From Mycobacteroides chelonae CCUG 47445 (GTDB lineage Bacteria; Actinomycetota; Actinomycetes; Mycobacteriales; Mycobacteriaceae), in contig NZ_CP007220.1 of the NCBI RefSeq assembly GCF_001632805.1, forward strand, positions 2,046,001 through 2,110,000: 64,000 bases of DNA. The letters run 5' to 3'. Below are positions 10,409 to 18,513 of this stretch, piece after piece (position 1 is the first letter of the stretch; each line of letters begins with the position of its first letter). The notes under the pieces are model-generated. The model saw only the letters and a program-made list of their open reading frames with translations, searched no databases and was not told the DNA's origin. Both the position numbers and the translations under genes were made by a program.

Positions 10409-11155
10409 TTAGTGGCAGGCCTTCACAGGCCGCGGATCATGCGGGTCGTCGGGGTCGGGGTCGCCGAACCAGCGCGAGGGTTCATGTGATCCGTACTGGT
10501 CATGCCAGTCCCACCACTCGTACGCGGGGGATTGGGGGTAGCCCGGCGGGGAGTCTTCCCATGTCTCCTGGCGGCCCAGCGCCGTCATGTCGAGGAAGGT
10601 CCAGGTGTTGTTGAACGCCTCGTCGCCTCGGTTGTTGATGAAGTAGGTGCGATACACCCGGTCACCGTCGCGGATGAACGCATTGTGTCCGTGCCAGTCG
10701 TGCACGCCCAGGTCCCGATCGAATGTGCTCTCGGGAACTATTGTGTACCAAGGGATTTGCCATCCCATCCGGTTCTTGATCCGCTCCAGGTCGGCCTGGG
10801 ACCCACGCGAGACGTAGACCAGCGTGGTGTCGCGTGCGTTCAGGTGCGCCAGGTTGCCTATGTGGTCGGCCATCAACGAGCAGCCGGTACATCCGTGTGT
10901 GGGCCAGTCTCCGGTACCGGGATCGATAAAGGCGCGGTACACGATGAGCTGACGGCGCCCCTGAAACAACTCGAGGAGGTTCACCGGCCCCTGCGGGCCC
11001 TCGAACCGATAGGAGACGTCCACCTCGGTCCAGGGCATGCGCCGTCGTTTGGCGGCCAACGCATCACGCGCCCGGGTGAATGCCTTCTCTTCGACGAGCA
11101 TCTGCCGGTATGCGATGTCCCATTCCGGTGCCGACACGATCGGGGGTGTCTTCAT
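10409..11155 (-). CDS. DUF899-family thioredoxin-like protein
   Basis: The 248-residue protein matches the DUF899 family, predicted thioredoxin-fold proteins of unknown reaction. Visible signs are the N-terminal PPIVSAPEWDIAYRQ block, RRRMPWTEVDVSYRF, a CxxC-type element in WPTHGCTGCSLMADHI near residue 91, and the C-terminal SPAYEWWDWHDQYG. I start it at the ATG at 11155, because the long open frame upstream of that codon lies over the ArsR gene in another frame. It overlaps the ArsR gene by four bases and is last in an operon SRPBCC-ArsR-DUF899, a combination common in actinobacteria. A redox or detoxification role is inference only. Confidence 0.82.
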   Translation of the reverse strand: MKTPPIVSAPEWDIAYRQMLVEEKAFTRARDALAAKRRRMPWTEVDVSYRFEGPQGPVNLLELFQGRRQLIVYRAFIDPGTGDWPTHGCTGCSLMADHIGNLAHLNARDTTLVYVSRGSQADLERIKNRMGWQIPWYTIVPESTFDRDLGVHDWHGHNAFIRDGDRVYRTYFINNRGDEAFNNTWTFLDMTALGRQETWEDSPPGYPQSPAYEWWDWHDQYGSHEPSRWFGDPDPDDPHDPRPVKACH

Positions 11156-11487
11156 GATGTTGCCTTCTCTATGGTCTCGGCGAGGTGCTTGATTCGCGCC
11201 AGTCGGCGATCCCAGGCCGCTCCTACGGCGCTGAGCTGTTCGGCGATGCGGGCGACCTGCTCGCCGTTGGCGCGATACTGCTTCTCCCGTCCCTGGGAGG
11301 TTGCGCGGACCAGGCCCGCCTTGTCGAGGACCGCGAGGTGTTTGGTCACGGCCTGGCGGGTGACCGGCAGGCGATCGCTCAATGTCGTGGCCGTCGCCAC
11401 GCCGTCGTTGAGGATGAGGTCGAAGACCCGCCGCCGGGTCGGATCGCCGACCGCTGCCCACAGCTCGTCGTCGACTACTGCTGTCAT
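11152..11487 (-). CDS. ArsR/SmtB-family winged-helix regulator
   Basis: 111-residue DNA-binding repressor of the ArsR type. The sequence starts DDELWAAVGDPTRRRVFDLI, followed by the recognition helix region LPVTRQAVTKHLAVLDKAG and the wing GLVRATSQGREKQYRA. I see no clear Cys-based metal site, which fits the subgroup that travels with SRPBCC (AHSA1) proteins and not the metal sensors. Its start overlaps the SRPBCC stop and its end overlaps the DUF899 start by four bases each. It probably represses its own operon through the paired palindromes at 11963-12022. Confidence 0.9.
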   Translation of the reverse strand: MTAVVDDELWAAVGDPTRRRVFDLILNDGVATATTLSDRLPVTRQAVTKHLAVLDKAGLVRATSQGREKQYRANGEQVARIAEQLSAVGAAWDRRLARIKHLAETIEKATS

Positions 11488-11948
11488 GACCGCCCTGCCA
11501 GCTCGCTCACACAGGGAGCCAGCCGGGGCAGGTGCTGCGCCCAGCCCTCCTCATGCGACTCGTATTGTTCGACGACCTCCGCCTCGCTGCGACCCTGGTC
11601 CCGGAAGCCGACTTCGGTCATGCGCACCCGCGTGCCCGCGCCCGAGGGCGTGAGCTCGAATGTCACCAACAGCGAATTCCCGTCGTTCGCCACGTGCCCT
11701 TCTGGATAACACCAACGGAATGAGAACAGCCGCGGCGGCTCCACGTCGACGAGCGTCAGGCCGTAGACATGGACCTCACCGGCTTCCTCGCCGTGAAAGG
11801 AGATCTGGCCCCGGGCGCCGGGAGCCGGGGCGAACTCGGCGTCGTCCGGCCACCATTGCTTCATATGTTCCGGGCGGCTGATGACGGAGAAGACGACCTC
11901 CGGTGGCGCGTCGATGTACAGCTCGCGCTCGATGCTTTCGTATGACAT
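11484..11948 (-). CDS. SRPBCC (AHSA1-like) ligand-binding protein
   Basis: 154-residue START/SRPBCC-fold protein of the activator-of-Hsp90 homology-1 type, a family that binds hydrophobic ligands. Family features are IERELYIDAPPEVVFSVIS, the PEHMKQWWPDD segment after the first helix, and the C-terminal helix EQYESHEEGWAQHL. The ATG at 11948 was chosen because the protein then begins at the first beta strand; six further codons upstream are open. First gene of the three-gene operon. The ligand is unknown. Confidence 0.85.
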   Translation of the reverse strand: MSYESIERELYIDAPPEVVFSVISRPEHMKQWWPDDAEFAPAPGARGQISFHGEEAGEVHVYGLTLVDVEPPRLFSFRWCYPEGHVANDGNSLLVTFELTPSGAGTRVRMTEVGFRDQGRSEAEVVEQYESHEEGWAQHLPRLAPCVSELAGRS

Positions 11949-11962
11949 GCTTCTCCCTACTT

Positions 11963-12022
11963 GCAACTATCGGTTGCGTTTCAGAATAGAGGCAGATCCG
12001 ATGATGCGCAACCATGGGTTGC
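11963..12022. promoter_or_regulatory. Twin ArsR-type operator GCAAC-N5-GTTGC
   Basis: Two copies of the same palindrome lie before the SRPBCC start: GCAAC TATCG GTTGC at 11963-11977 and GCAAC CATGG GTTGC at 12008-12022. Their centres are 45 bp apart, roughly four helical turns, so a regulator could sit on the same face of the DNA. The first copy is 15 bases from the start codon of the operon. The ArsR protein encoded in that operon is the obvious candidate to bind them. The remaining bases to the yggT start (12023-12156) hold no gene that I can support. Confidence 0.7.
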
Positions 12023-12156
12023 TAGTGGTGGTACCTGTGGCATCGCCCAGGGGTTTCGTTGTGTGACAGGCGGTCCAGTGGGGCCTGCCGGTAGGCTGCG
12101 ACTGTTGTTACGAGAAGCCCGCGCGTGGTTTTCACGCTTGGTTGGTGAGGGATCCC

Positions 12157-12450
12157 TTGGCACTGTTTTTTGAGATCATTGGCTATGCGCTTCTGCTTTT
12201 TTGTTTGCTGCTGTTCGCACGCATAGTGATCGAGACCATTCAGTCCATTAGCCGCGACTGGCACCCGCGAGGCGCCACGGTGGTGATTCTGGAGCTCATC
12301 TTCACGGTCACCGACCCTCCGGTGCGGTTATTGCGTCGCCTCATTCCACCCCTCTCCCTTGGCGCGGTGCGATTCGATTTGTCCATTACTTTGTTGCTTT
12401 TGGTCGGATTCTTTGGCATGCGGGTGGCGTTCCTGATGGCCGCTGGCTAA
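12157..12450 (+). CDS. YggT-family membrane protein
   Basis: 97-residue protein with two hydrophobic helices (about 5-25 and 70-95) around a loop with SRDWHPRGATVVILE and the family block TDPPVRLLRRLIPPL. It belongs to the YggT family (Pfam YGGT), which lies between sepF and divIVA in Gram-positive division clusters and may help membrane or division functions; no reaction is known. I start it at TTG 12157 because GAGGGAT lies at a suitable distance and the N-terminus then aligns with the short mycobacterial homologue as I remember it. GTG 12145 is the alternative. Confidence 0.85.
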   Translation: MALFFEIIGYALLLFCLLLFARIVIETIQSISRDWHPRGATVVILELIFTVTDPPVRLLRRLIPPLSLGAVRFDLSITLLLLVGFFGMRVAFLMAAG

Positions 12451-12679
12451 GCCTCCAGCGACGCTGAATTTCGGTATTCAACTCACATCGATCTGGATAC
12501 GAATGCGCGTCATATCCAAAGCCTCAGAGTATTTTTATGCACGTCAGAGGGATACTTAACAAGCTCTGCTGCGACCGGCGGGTCGGATGTGACAGGATGG
12601 ACGCCAGTTACAGTGAGACGCCACGTTCGCTTTACACTGCAATACGATTCCAGACGTCGAGACTTGATAGGGGCAGGCA

Positions 12680-13507
12680 ATGCCGCTTACACCAGCTGAT
12701 GTACATAACGTCGCGTTCAGTAAGCCACCCATCGGTAAGCGCGGATACAACGAGGATGAGGTTGACGCCTTCCTCGACCTGGTGGAGAACGAGCTGGCCC
12801 GCCTGATCGAGGAGAACTCGGATCTGCGTCAGCGGGTTCAGGAGCTGGACCAGGAGCTGGTCGAGGCCCGCAAGGGTGGCGGCGCCGCCCCCGTGTACGA
12901 GGCGCCCAAGCCCGAGAAGAAGCCGGAGCCCGCTAAGCCCGAGCCCACGCCGGCGCCGGTGGTGGCCGCCGCTCCGGTCGCGGCGTCGACCGAGGAACAC
13001 CATGTCCGTGCGGCCAAGATTTTGGGCCTGGCGCAGGACACCGCGGACCGTTTGACCGGGAACGCCAAGTCCGAGTCGGAAAAGTTGTTGTCCGATGCTC
13101 GCGCAAATGCGGACCAGATTGTCAGCGAGGCCCGTGCCACCGCCGATAAGACGGTCACCGAGGCACGGACCAAGGCCGAGGCGCTACTCTCGGATGCCCA
13201 GACCCGTTCCGAGACCCAGCTGCGCCAGGCGCAGGAGAAGGCCGATGCCCTGCAATCCGATGCCGAGCGCAAGCACTCGGAGATCATGGGCACCATCAAT
13301 CAGCAGCGCACGGTGCTGGAAGGTCGTCTGGAGCAGTTGCGTACATTCGAGCGCGAGTACCGCACCCGGCTCAAGACCTACCTGGAGTCTCAGCTCGAGG
13401 AGCTTGGCCAGCGCGGTTCGGCAGCACCCGTCGATGCGGGTGCCTCCAATGAAAACGCATCCAAGGAAGCCGGTTTCGGCCAGTTCAACCGTGGGAACAA
13501 CTACTGA
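12680..13507 (+). CDS. wag31: Polar growth protein Wag31/DivIVA
   Basis: Essential polar scaffold that recruits the cell-wall synthesis machinery to the poles of mycobacteria. The 275-residue protein has the N-terminal DivIVA membrane-binding domain ([20 protein letters not shown], residues 8-27, then [15 protein letters not shown]). A Pro/Ala/Lys-rich linker (about 70-110) precedes an extended coiled coil of Ala/Glu/Asp/Lys heptads (about 110-245). AGGGGCAGG precedes ATG 12680. A -10-like TACGAT is at 12643-12648 in the 229-base spacer 12451-12679, which otherwise shows no gene; I could not find a convincing -35. Confidence 0.95.
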   Translation: MPLTPADVHNVAFSKPPIGKRGYNEDEVDAFLDLVENELARLIEENSDLRQRVQELDQELVEARKGGGAAPVYEAPKPEKKPEPAKPEPTPAPVVAAAPVAASTEEHHVRAAKILGLAQDTADRLTGNAKSESEKLLSDARANADQIVSEARATADKTVTEARTKAEALLSDAQTRSETQLRQAQEKADALQSDAERKHSEIMGTINQQRTVLEGRLEQLRTFEREYRTRLKTYLESQLEELGQRGSAAPVDAGASNENASKEAGFGQFNRGNNY

Positions 13508-13552
13508 TCTAGATCGGTCTATGCTCGCGGCACGTATGAGGAGTGATTCGCG

Positions 13553-14014
13553 ATGCTGATCGTCGCACTGGTGTTGGCTGCTGTCGGTCTGGCGGCCCTG
13601 GTGACTGCGGTAGTCACCAGCAATGAGGTTCTTGCCTTCGTCTGTATCGCCGCGGCCGCCGTCGGCGTGGTGCTCATGATCGTCGACGCGATCCGGGACC
13701 GGCATGCCGGTGCACTGGAATCCGACGAGGAGTCCGACCAGGACGCCGATGCGGACGAGAACGAGCCCGAAGGCGCAGATCCCGAGGATCATGCCGTCGA
13801 CTCTGCCGAGAGCGATGCGAAAGCCGATGCGGCGGAGGCTGATCCAAGCGAGACATCCGTGATCCCGCGGGTCTCGGAGGCGTCGTCCACTGTCGCCGCC
13901 GCGGTGAGTCTCAAGGAGGTCGCCACCGCGGCGCACCACCATCCCTCGGCCGAAGAGACCTACGAGCAATTCGACGTCGACGACGATGATGAGGACGAGC
14001 CACACCGCTCGTGA
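13553..14014 (+). CDS. Two-helix membrane protein with acidic cytoplasmic tail
   Basis: 153-residue protein with two adjacent transmembrane helices (about 2-22 and 26-47) followed by a strongly acidic, low-complexity region (about 55-110, many Asp/Glu/Ala) and an acidic end FDVDDDDEDEPHRS. It occupies the place of M. tuberculosis Rv2144c, also a small membrane protein after wag31. No catalytic motif is visible. Its position suggests a link to polar growth or division, which is inference. The stop overlaps the GTG of the next gene. Confidence 0.8.
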   Translation: MLIVALVLAAVGLAALVTAVVTSNEVLAFVCIAAAAVGVVLMIVDAIRDRHAGALESDEESDQDADADENEPEGADPEDHAVDSAESDAKADAAEADPSETSVIPRVSEASSTVAAAVSLKEVATAAHHHPSAEETYEQFDVDDDDEDEPHRS

Positions 14015-14631
14015 CCGGACCTTGCCAGATGTCGCGTAGCGCTGTCGTCGGCGTGGCCATCGCCGCGACCCTCACCCTGTCGGCATGCCACGCCGCTGAG
14101 CCGGCTGTGGGTAGCCACGAGGATGGCATGACCGGCATTGTCCTGGTGACGGCCCAGACGACTGTCCCGCCGCCTCCTTCATCCGGCACGCTTGGCGAGG
14201 AGCCGGACGGGGGAGCGTTGTCCGCTCCGGTCAGCCCATTCGACACCACGTCGCTAGCGGTCATCAGGCTGGACCCTCCGTTGCTGCGCGCGGTCCAGGA
14301 CGCCGCCAATAGCGCGGTGGCCGACGGTGTGACACTTGTGATCACGTCGGGCTGGCGGTCGCGGGCTTTCCAGCAGCAGCTACTCGATGACGCGGTACAG
14401 ACATATGGAAGCCTGGCGGTGGCACGGCAGTGGGTGGCCACTCCCGACGAATCGCATCATGTGCAGGGCAAGGCCGTTGACATCGGCCCCGCGTCGGCCT
14501 ACGGGTGGATGCTGGCCCACAGCACGCAATTCGGCCTGTGCCAGGTCTTCGCCAACGAGAAGTGGCACTACGAGCTCACCGCGGATGTCGAAGGGCAATG
14601 CCCGCCGCTGCGTACCAACGCGGCAGGCTGA
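14011..14631 (+). CDS. VanY-like D-alanyl-D-alanine carboxypeptidase lipoprotein
   Basis: Predicted exported zinc peptidase of the M15 (VanY/DdcY) family that trims D-Ala from peptidoglycan stem peptides. An N-terminal signal with lipobox LSAC is seen (AVVGVAIAATLTLSACHAAE). The catalytic domain has the SxHxxGxAxD metal motif in ESHHVQGKAVDIG near residue 150 and the second motif EKWHYEL near 187, so the zinc ligands are present. GTG 14011 overlaps the upstream stop (GTGA). ATG 14029 would give a cleaner signal peptide and is a real alternative. Length is 206 residues. Confidence 0.87.
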   Translation: MTGPCQMSRSAVVGVAIAATLTLSACHAAEPAVGSHEDGMTGIVLVTAQTTVPPPPSSGTLGEEPDGGALSAPVSPFDTTSLAVIRLDPPLLRAVQDAANSAVADGVTLVITSGWRSRAFQQQLLDDAVQTYGSLAVARQWVATPDESHHVQGKAVDIGPASAYGWMLAHSTQFGLCQVFANEKWHYELTADVEGQCPPLRTNAAG

Positions 14632-14645
14632 CCCCAGACTCGCTT

Positions 14646-15620
14646 CTACTTCGGACCGGCTGCGGCCTTGGTGAGCTGTCCTGAGATGGATTCCAGTGCC
14701 TGGGTGAGGCTTTGGAAAGGGATTTCGGGGTCGCGTTCGTGGTAGATCGCCGCGATGATGATCGGCAAGGTGACCGCCGCTTCGGGATATTTCGTGACAT
14801 CCATGCGGGCGGTCGCGTCCTCGACGGGGGTGCCCTGGTCGTAGAGACGGTTGGCTTGCTCGTGTAAGTCCGACCAGAACGCGATGCCGCGATCGATGGC
14901 CGCGTCGATCTCGGCACCGACCAGCACTGGACCATGACCGGGCACAACGGTTTTGGCGCCAAAGGTGCGGATACGCTCCAGCGCGGCGATCCAGTTGGGG
15001 ATCGAACCCGACCAGACGACTTTAACGATGGCGTGGGTCAGTAGGTCACCGGAGAAAAGCACCTTGTGTTCGGGGAGGAAGGCGATCGCGTCTCCGACGG
15101 TGTGGGCCGGACCGAGCTCGTGCAACTCGACGTCGAGCTTGCCCACCCGAAGCGCGCTCTCGCCCGAGAACGTGGTGTCCGCGGGCCGGACGCGTACTTC
15201 ATCGAAGCGGAAGGGCCTGGCCAGTGGGGCCAACACGTGCATATCTGATGACGGGTCGGCGCTGCCGCCCAGGAGCTCGGCGGTCAGATCAGCGTGCTCC
15301 TGCACCATGAGCGCACTGGCGGCTTCCGTGGCGATGATCTCGACATCGTTGGCGAATACCTGATTACCGAAGAAGTGGTCGCCGTCGGTGTGCGTGTTGA
15401 ACACATATCGCACCGGGGCGCTGGCGGTGTGCTGACCGAACACATCACGCATTTCCTGCGCGTGCTGCACATCGTAAAGGGTGTCCACGACCAGTGATTC
15501 GCCATCGCTGACCACCAGGCCCGCGTTGGCTAGCCCGAAACCCTCGTCGCCGGAGAGGAAAACGTGTGCGCCTCCGCCGAGTTGGACGAGTCCCTTGTGG
15601 AACGCGCAATCCCGTGTCAT
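14646..15620 (-). CDS. Metallo-beta-lactamase-fold hydrolase
   Basis: 324-residue member of the MBL superfamily. The metal motif is THTDGDHFFGNQVF near residue 77, where the usual HxHxDH reads H-T-D-G-D-H. A second ligand histidine is in ELGPAHTVGD, an Asp in FSGDLLTHAI, and a last His in VVPGHGPVL. No signal peptide is visible, so it is probably cytoplasmic. It begins one base after the carboxymuconolactone decarboxylase-like gene stop, so the two are co-transcribed under the divergent TetR gene. The substrate is not predictable; lactones or thioesters are common in the family. Confidence 0.87.
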   Translation of the reverse strand: MTRDCAFHKGLVQLGGGAHVFLSGDEGFGLANAGLVVSDGESLVVDTLYDVQHAQEMRDVFGQHTASAPVRYVFNTHTDGDHFFGNQVFANDVEIIATEAASALMVQEHADLTAELLGGSADPSSDMHVLAPLARPFRFDEVRVRPADTTFSGESALRVGKLDVELHELGPAHTVGDAIAFLPEHKVLFSGDLLTHAIVKVVWSGSIPNWIAALERIRTFGAKTVVPGHGPVLVGAEIDAAIDRGIAFWSDLHEQANRLYDQGTPVEDATARMDVTKYPEAAVTLPIIIAAIYHERDPEIPFQSLTQALESISGQLTKAAAGPK

Positions 15621-15621
15621 A

Positions 15622-16185
15622 TCAGTTCTGCCCTTCTTCAGAACGCAATGTGTTCGTGGCGGTCGTGAGGATGTCCTGCGTCGCGCCCTCGCCGTCGGCG
15701 GTGATGCCCAGTGTCTTGAGGAAGAGTGCTGTCATTACGTAATGCCCGGTGAGCAGCACGATTTCGGCGATTTCGTTGTCTGAGTAGAACTTCTGGACGG
15801 CGTCGGTAGTCGCCGGTGGGCCCGCGATCCCGGCAAGGAGTTCGTCGACGAAACCGATGAGCGCAGCGAGGCGCTCATCGCCGAACGAGTCCGCTCCGGA
15901 CACCACAGCGTCGATCACCCCGGTCGGCACTCCGACTCGCTGTGCCTCGGGAGCATGGTGGTGTATCTCGTACTGCGCGCGCGTGACCGCACCGACACGC
16001 AAGATGACCAATTCTCTGGTCTCGGGGGACAATCCGCCGTCCCTGAAGGAGAGGCCCAGCGTGAGATAGGGCTTGGCACTGTTTTTCGTCATCACCAGGC
16101 CGCGGGTCAGATTGGCGGGGAACAGCTCGAATGCTTCCCGTTGCGCGGGGCTCAAATCGGCCACCGTCGGCAGAACGACGCTCAT
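15622..16185 (-). CDS. Carboxymuconolactone decarboxylase (CMD/AhpD-like) family protein
   Basis: 187-residue all-alpha protein of the CMD family. It shows the typical repeat region FRDGGLSPETRELVILRVGA then QYEIHHHAPEAQRVGV, and later YSDNEIAEIVLLTGHYVMT. The AhpD-type CxxC is absent, so peroxidase activity is unlikely and a decarboxylase or hydrolase-like role is more plausible. ATG at 16185 was chosen because a GGAAAGGAAA ribosome-binding site lies just upstream; the longer open frame has no such support. Divergent from the TetR gene with the operator region between them. Confidence 0.85.
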   Translation of the reverse strand: MSVVLPTVADLSPAQREAFELFPANLTRGLVMTKNSAKPYLTLGLSFRDGGLSPETRELVILRVGAVTRAQYEIHHHAPEAQRVGVPTGVIDAVVSGADSFGDERLAALIGFVDELLAGIAGPPATTDAVQKFYSDNEIAEIVLLTGHYVMTALFLKTLGITADGEGATQDILTTATNTLRSEEGQN

Positions 16186-16238
16186 GGATTTCCTTTCCTC
16201 GGGCAGTCCTTGCGGCAAGGGCCCTACAATAAGAAACG

Positions 16239-16281
16239 GATCGTATCTTGTATGGGTTGATCGTATCACGCGTAAGATACG
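16239..16281. promoter_or_regulatory. Operator for the divergent TetR / CMD-MBL promoter region
   Basis: GATCGTATC occurs twice as a direct repeat (16239-16247 and 16259-16267, period 20). CGTATCTT (16242-16249) has its exact reverse complement AAGATACG at 16274-16281, and CGTATC (16262-16267) pairs with GATACG (16276-16281). The repeats fill the gap between the two divergent start codons (16185 and 16286), as is usual for autoregulated TetR repressors. Which pair is the true dimer site cannot be told by eye. Confidence 0.65.
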
Positions 16282-16285
16282 CAAC

Positions 16286-16912
16286 GTGTCTACTGGAGGC
16301 GTGAAGGAAAGCGCAGAAGCGTCGCCGGCCGATGGCGGCACACGGCGGCGGGACGAAGCGCTGATGTCGGCAATCCGCGACGCGACGTACGCGGAGCTGA
16401 AGGAGCACGGCTATTCCGGGGTCACTTTTGAGGGTGTGGCCCGTCGTGCCAAGACCAGCAAGCCGGTGCTGTACCGCCGTTACCGATCTCGCGCGCAGAT
16501 GGTCGCCGATGCGCTGCCGACACTGCGATACCCACCTGCCCGGCTCGCGTCGGCCAGCTCCCTGCGTGAAGACGTGTTGGCACTGTTGGGGGCCTTGCTC
16601 CGGGAGCTGCAGCGCATCGGGATTGGGAACTATCGCTGCCTATTGGCGGAGGCCGACGACGAGTTGGCCGAAGAAATGACCACAGCAATCGCCGGATGGG
16701 TCGACCAAACAGTGCTGCAGGCGTTGGCGGAGGCTCGCGAGCGCGGTGAGATCGGCGCGGAAGACATCCCATTGCCTGTTGCGACAAGCATTCTCGCGCT
16801 CATGCGCCATGAGTTGTTTTTCGCCCGCCAGCAGTTTGACGACGACAAGCTCGCGGAGCTGTTCGACACCGTCTATCTGCCGTTGATCAATCTCACGTCG
16901 CGCGGCGGCTAG
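16286..16912 (+). CDS. TetR-family transcriptional regulator
   Basis: 208-residue regulator. The N-terminal helix-turn-helix is clear: RRRDEALMSAIRDATYAELK, then YSGVTFEGVARRAKTSKPVL and YRRYRSRAQMVADAL. The C-terminal ligand domain resembles the TetR_C_16/AcrR type, with repeated helices and the end LFDTVYLPLINLTSR. I chose GTG 16286 because the reading frame upstream crosses the divergent promoter. GTG 16301 is possible, but GGAGG lies only one base before it. It presumably represses the divergent CMD-MBL operon and itself. Confidence 0.87.
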   Translation: MSTGGVKESAEASPADGGTRRRDEALMSAIRDATYAELKEHGYSGVTFEGVARRAKTSKPVLYRRYRSRAQMVADALPTLRYPPARLASASSLREDVLALLGALLRELQRIGIGNYRCLLAEADDELAEEMTTAIAGWVDQTVLQALAEARERGEIGAEDIPLPVATSILALMRHELFFARQQFDDDKLAELFDTVYLPLINLTSRGG

Positions 16913-16942
16913 AAAAGCGGCTTCGCTCGTTTCAGTCGTGTG

Positions 16943-17028
16943 TGTCCGAGGGGGGACTTGAACCCCCACGCCCGTTAATAGGGCACTAGCACCTCAAGCT
17001 AGCGCGTCTGCCATTCCGCCACTCGGAC
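16943..17028 (-). tRNA. leuX-like: tRNA-Leu (anticodon GAG)
   Basis: On the minus strand an 86-base cloverleaf begins GTCCGAG at 17028 and closes with CTCGGAC plus discriminator A at 16943. The anticodon arm is CTAGC-TTGAGGT-GCTAG, giving anticodon GAG (codon CUC). A long variable arm (class II, TGCCCTATTAACGGGCG region) and a T arm with GGTTCAAGTCCC are present. The CCA end is not encoded. The symbol is only a label. Confidence 0.95.
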
Positions 17029-17149
17029 CTCTTGCTGGGCCGATAACGGCCCGTGGTTGCCGTCATAGGCTAGCGGAAACCCTGCACAAGGCCCAAACCG
17101 GTTGCCCGAGCCCGGTGTGCAGCGTCCGACGATGGTAGGAAAGGTAGTT

Positions 17150-18487
17150 GTGACTTCTGCGAAACCGGCGCCCGAGGACGAGGTCGTCGAACTGGTCAGC
17201 ACGCTGATCCGTTTCGACACCTCTAACACCGGAGAGCTGGAGACCACCAAGGGCGAGGCCGAATGCGCCCGGTGGATCCAGCAGCAGCTGGAAGAGGTCG
17301 GATACACCTGTGAGTACGTCGAGGCGGGCGCGCCCGGCCGTGGAAACCTCTTCGCGCGGCTGGCCGGGGCCGACAGGGGGCGCGGCGCTCTGCTCATCCA
17401 CGGCCATCTGGACGTGGTTCCCGCTGAGGCTGCCGACTGGAGCGTGCACCCGTTCTCCGGCGCGGTGACCGACGGCTACGTGTGGGGACGTGGCGCCGTC
17501 GACATGAAGGACATGGTCGGCATGATGGTGGCCATCGCCCGGCACTTCAAACGATCGGGGACGGTCCCACCGCGCGATCTCGTCTGGGCATTCGTCTCTG
17601 ATGAGGAGAACGGCGGCAAGTGGGGCTCTCAGTGGCTCGTCGACAATCGCCCCGACCTGTTCGAGGGAGTCACCGAGGCCATCGGAGAGGTGGGCGGCTT
17701 CTCGCTCACCGTGCCACGCAAGGAAGGCGGTGAGCGGCGCCTGTACTTGCTGGAGACGGCGGAGAAGGGCATCGCGTGGATGCGGTTGACCGCCAAGGCG
17801 CGGGCCGGCCACGGCTCCATGGTGCATGAGGACAACGCCGTCACGGCGGTCGCCGAAGCCGTCGCCAAGCTTGGTCGGCATCGGTTCCCGTTGGTGCTGA
17901 CCGAAGCGGTCACTCAGTTCCTTGCCGCGGTCGCCGAGGAGACCGGTTACGACTTCGACCCGGACTCACCGGATCTGGAGGGCACTGTCGCCAAGTTGGG
18001 CTCGATCGGCAAGATCGTCGGCGCGACCCTGCGTGATACCGCCAACCCGACCATGCTCAAGGCCGGATACAAGGCGAATGTCATTCCGGCGACCGCCGAG
18101 GCCGTCATCGATTGCCGGGTGCTGCCCGGACGGCTGGAGGCCTTCGAGCGTGAGGTCGACGAGATCATCGGGCCCGACGTCGAACGCGAATGGGTGCAGT
18201 TACTCCCCGCCTACGAGACGACGTTCGACGGCGACCTTGTCGATGCGATGAATGCCGCGGTGCTCGAATTCGATCCCGAAGCCCGCACTGTGCCGTACAT
18301 GCTTTCCGGCGGTACTGATGCAAAGGCATTCGCCCGGTTGGGTATTCGATGCTTCGGTTTTGCGCCGTTGAAGCTGCCGCCCGAACTGGATTTCGCTTCG
18401 TTGTTCCATGGTGTCGACGAGCGCGTGCCGGTCGACGCATTGACTTTCGGTACCAAGGTTCTTCAGCACTTCCTGCTCAACCACTGA
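17150..18487 (+). CDS. M20-family metallopeptidase (ArgE/DapE-like)
   Basis: 445-residue zinc-dependent amidohydrolase of the M20/M25/M40 family (peptidase, deacetylase or desuccinylase). Metal and catalytic motifs are LIHGHLDVVPAE near residue 80, WGRGAVDMKDM near 112 and VSDEENGG near 148 (general base Glu pair). A dimerisation-domain segment AGHGSMVHEDNAV lies near 220, and the C-terminal LSGGTDAKAFARLGI holds the last ligand region. GTG 17150 was preferred over TTG 17102 and ATG 17132 because GGAAAGG ends six bases before it. It is the positional equivalent of M. tuberculosis Rv2141c. The true substrate is unknown. Confidence 0.9.
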   Translation: MTSAKPAPEDEVVELVSTLIRFDTSNTGELETTKGEAECARWIQQQLEEVGYTCEYVEAGAPGRGNLFARLAGADRGRGALLIHGHLDVVPAEAADWSVHPFSGAVTDGYVWGRGAVDMKDMVGMMVAIARHFKRSGTVPPRDLVWAFVSDEENGGKWGSQWLVDNRPDLFEGVTEAIGEVGGFSLTVPRKEGGERRLYLLETAEKGIAWMRLTAKARAGHGSMVHEDNAVTAVAEAVAKLGRHRFPLVLTEAVTQFLAAVAEETGYDFDPDSPDLEGTVAKLGSIGKIVGATLRDTANPTMLKAGYKANVIPATAEAVIDCRVLPGRLEAFEREVDEIIGPDVEREWVQLLPAYETTFDGDLVDAMNAAVLEFDPEARTVPYMLSGGTDAKAFARLGIRCFGFAPLKLPPELDFASLFHGVDERVPVDALTFGTKVLQHFLLNH

Positions 18488-18513
18488 TCACGACCGATTG
18501 AAAGGACGCCCAG

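Noticed and set aside
17029..17149. Small gene between tRNA-Leu and the M20 peptidase
   Set aside because: Open frames here lack ribosome-binding sites and continue antisense into the peptidase. The stretch probably holds promoters only.
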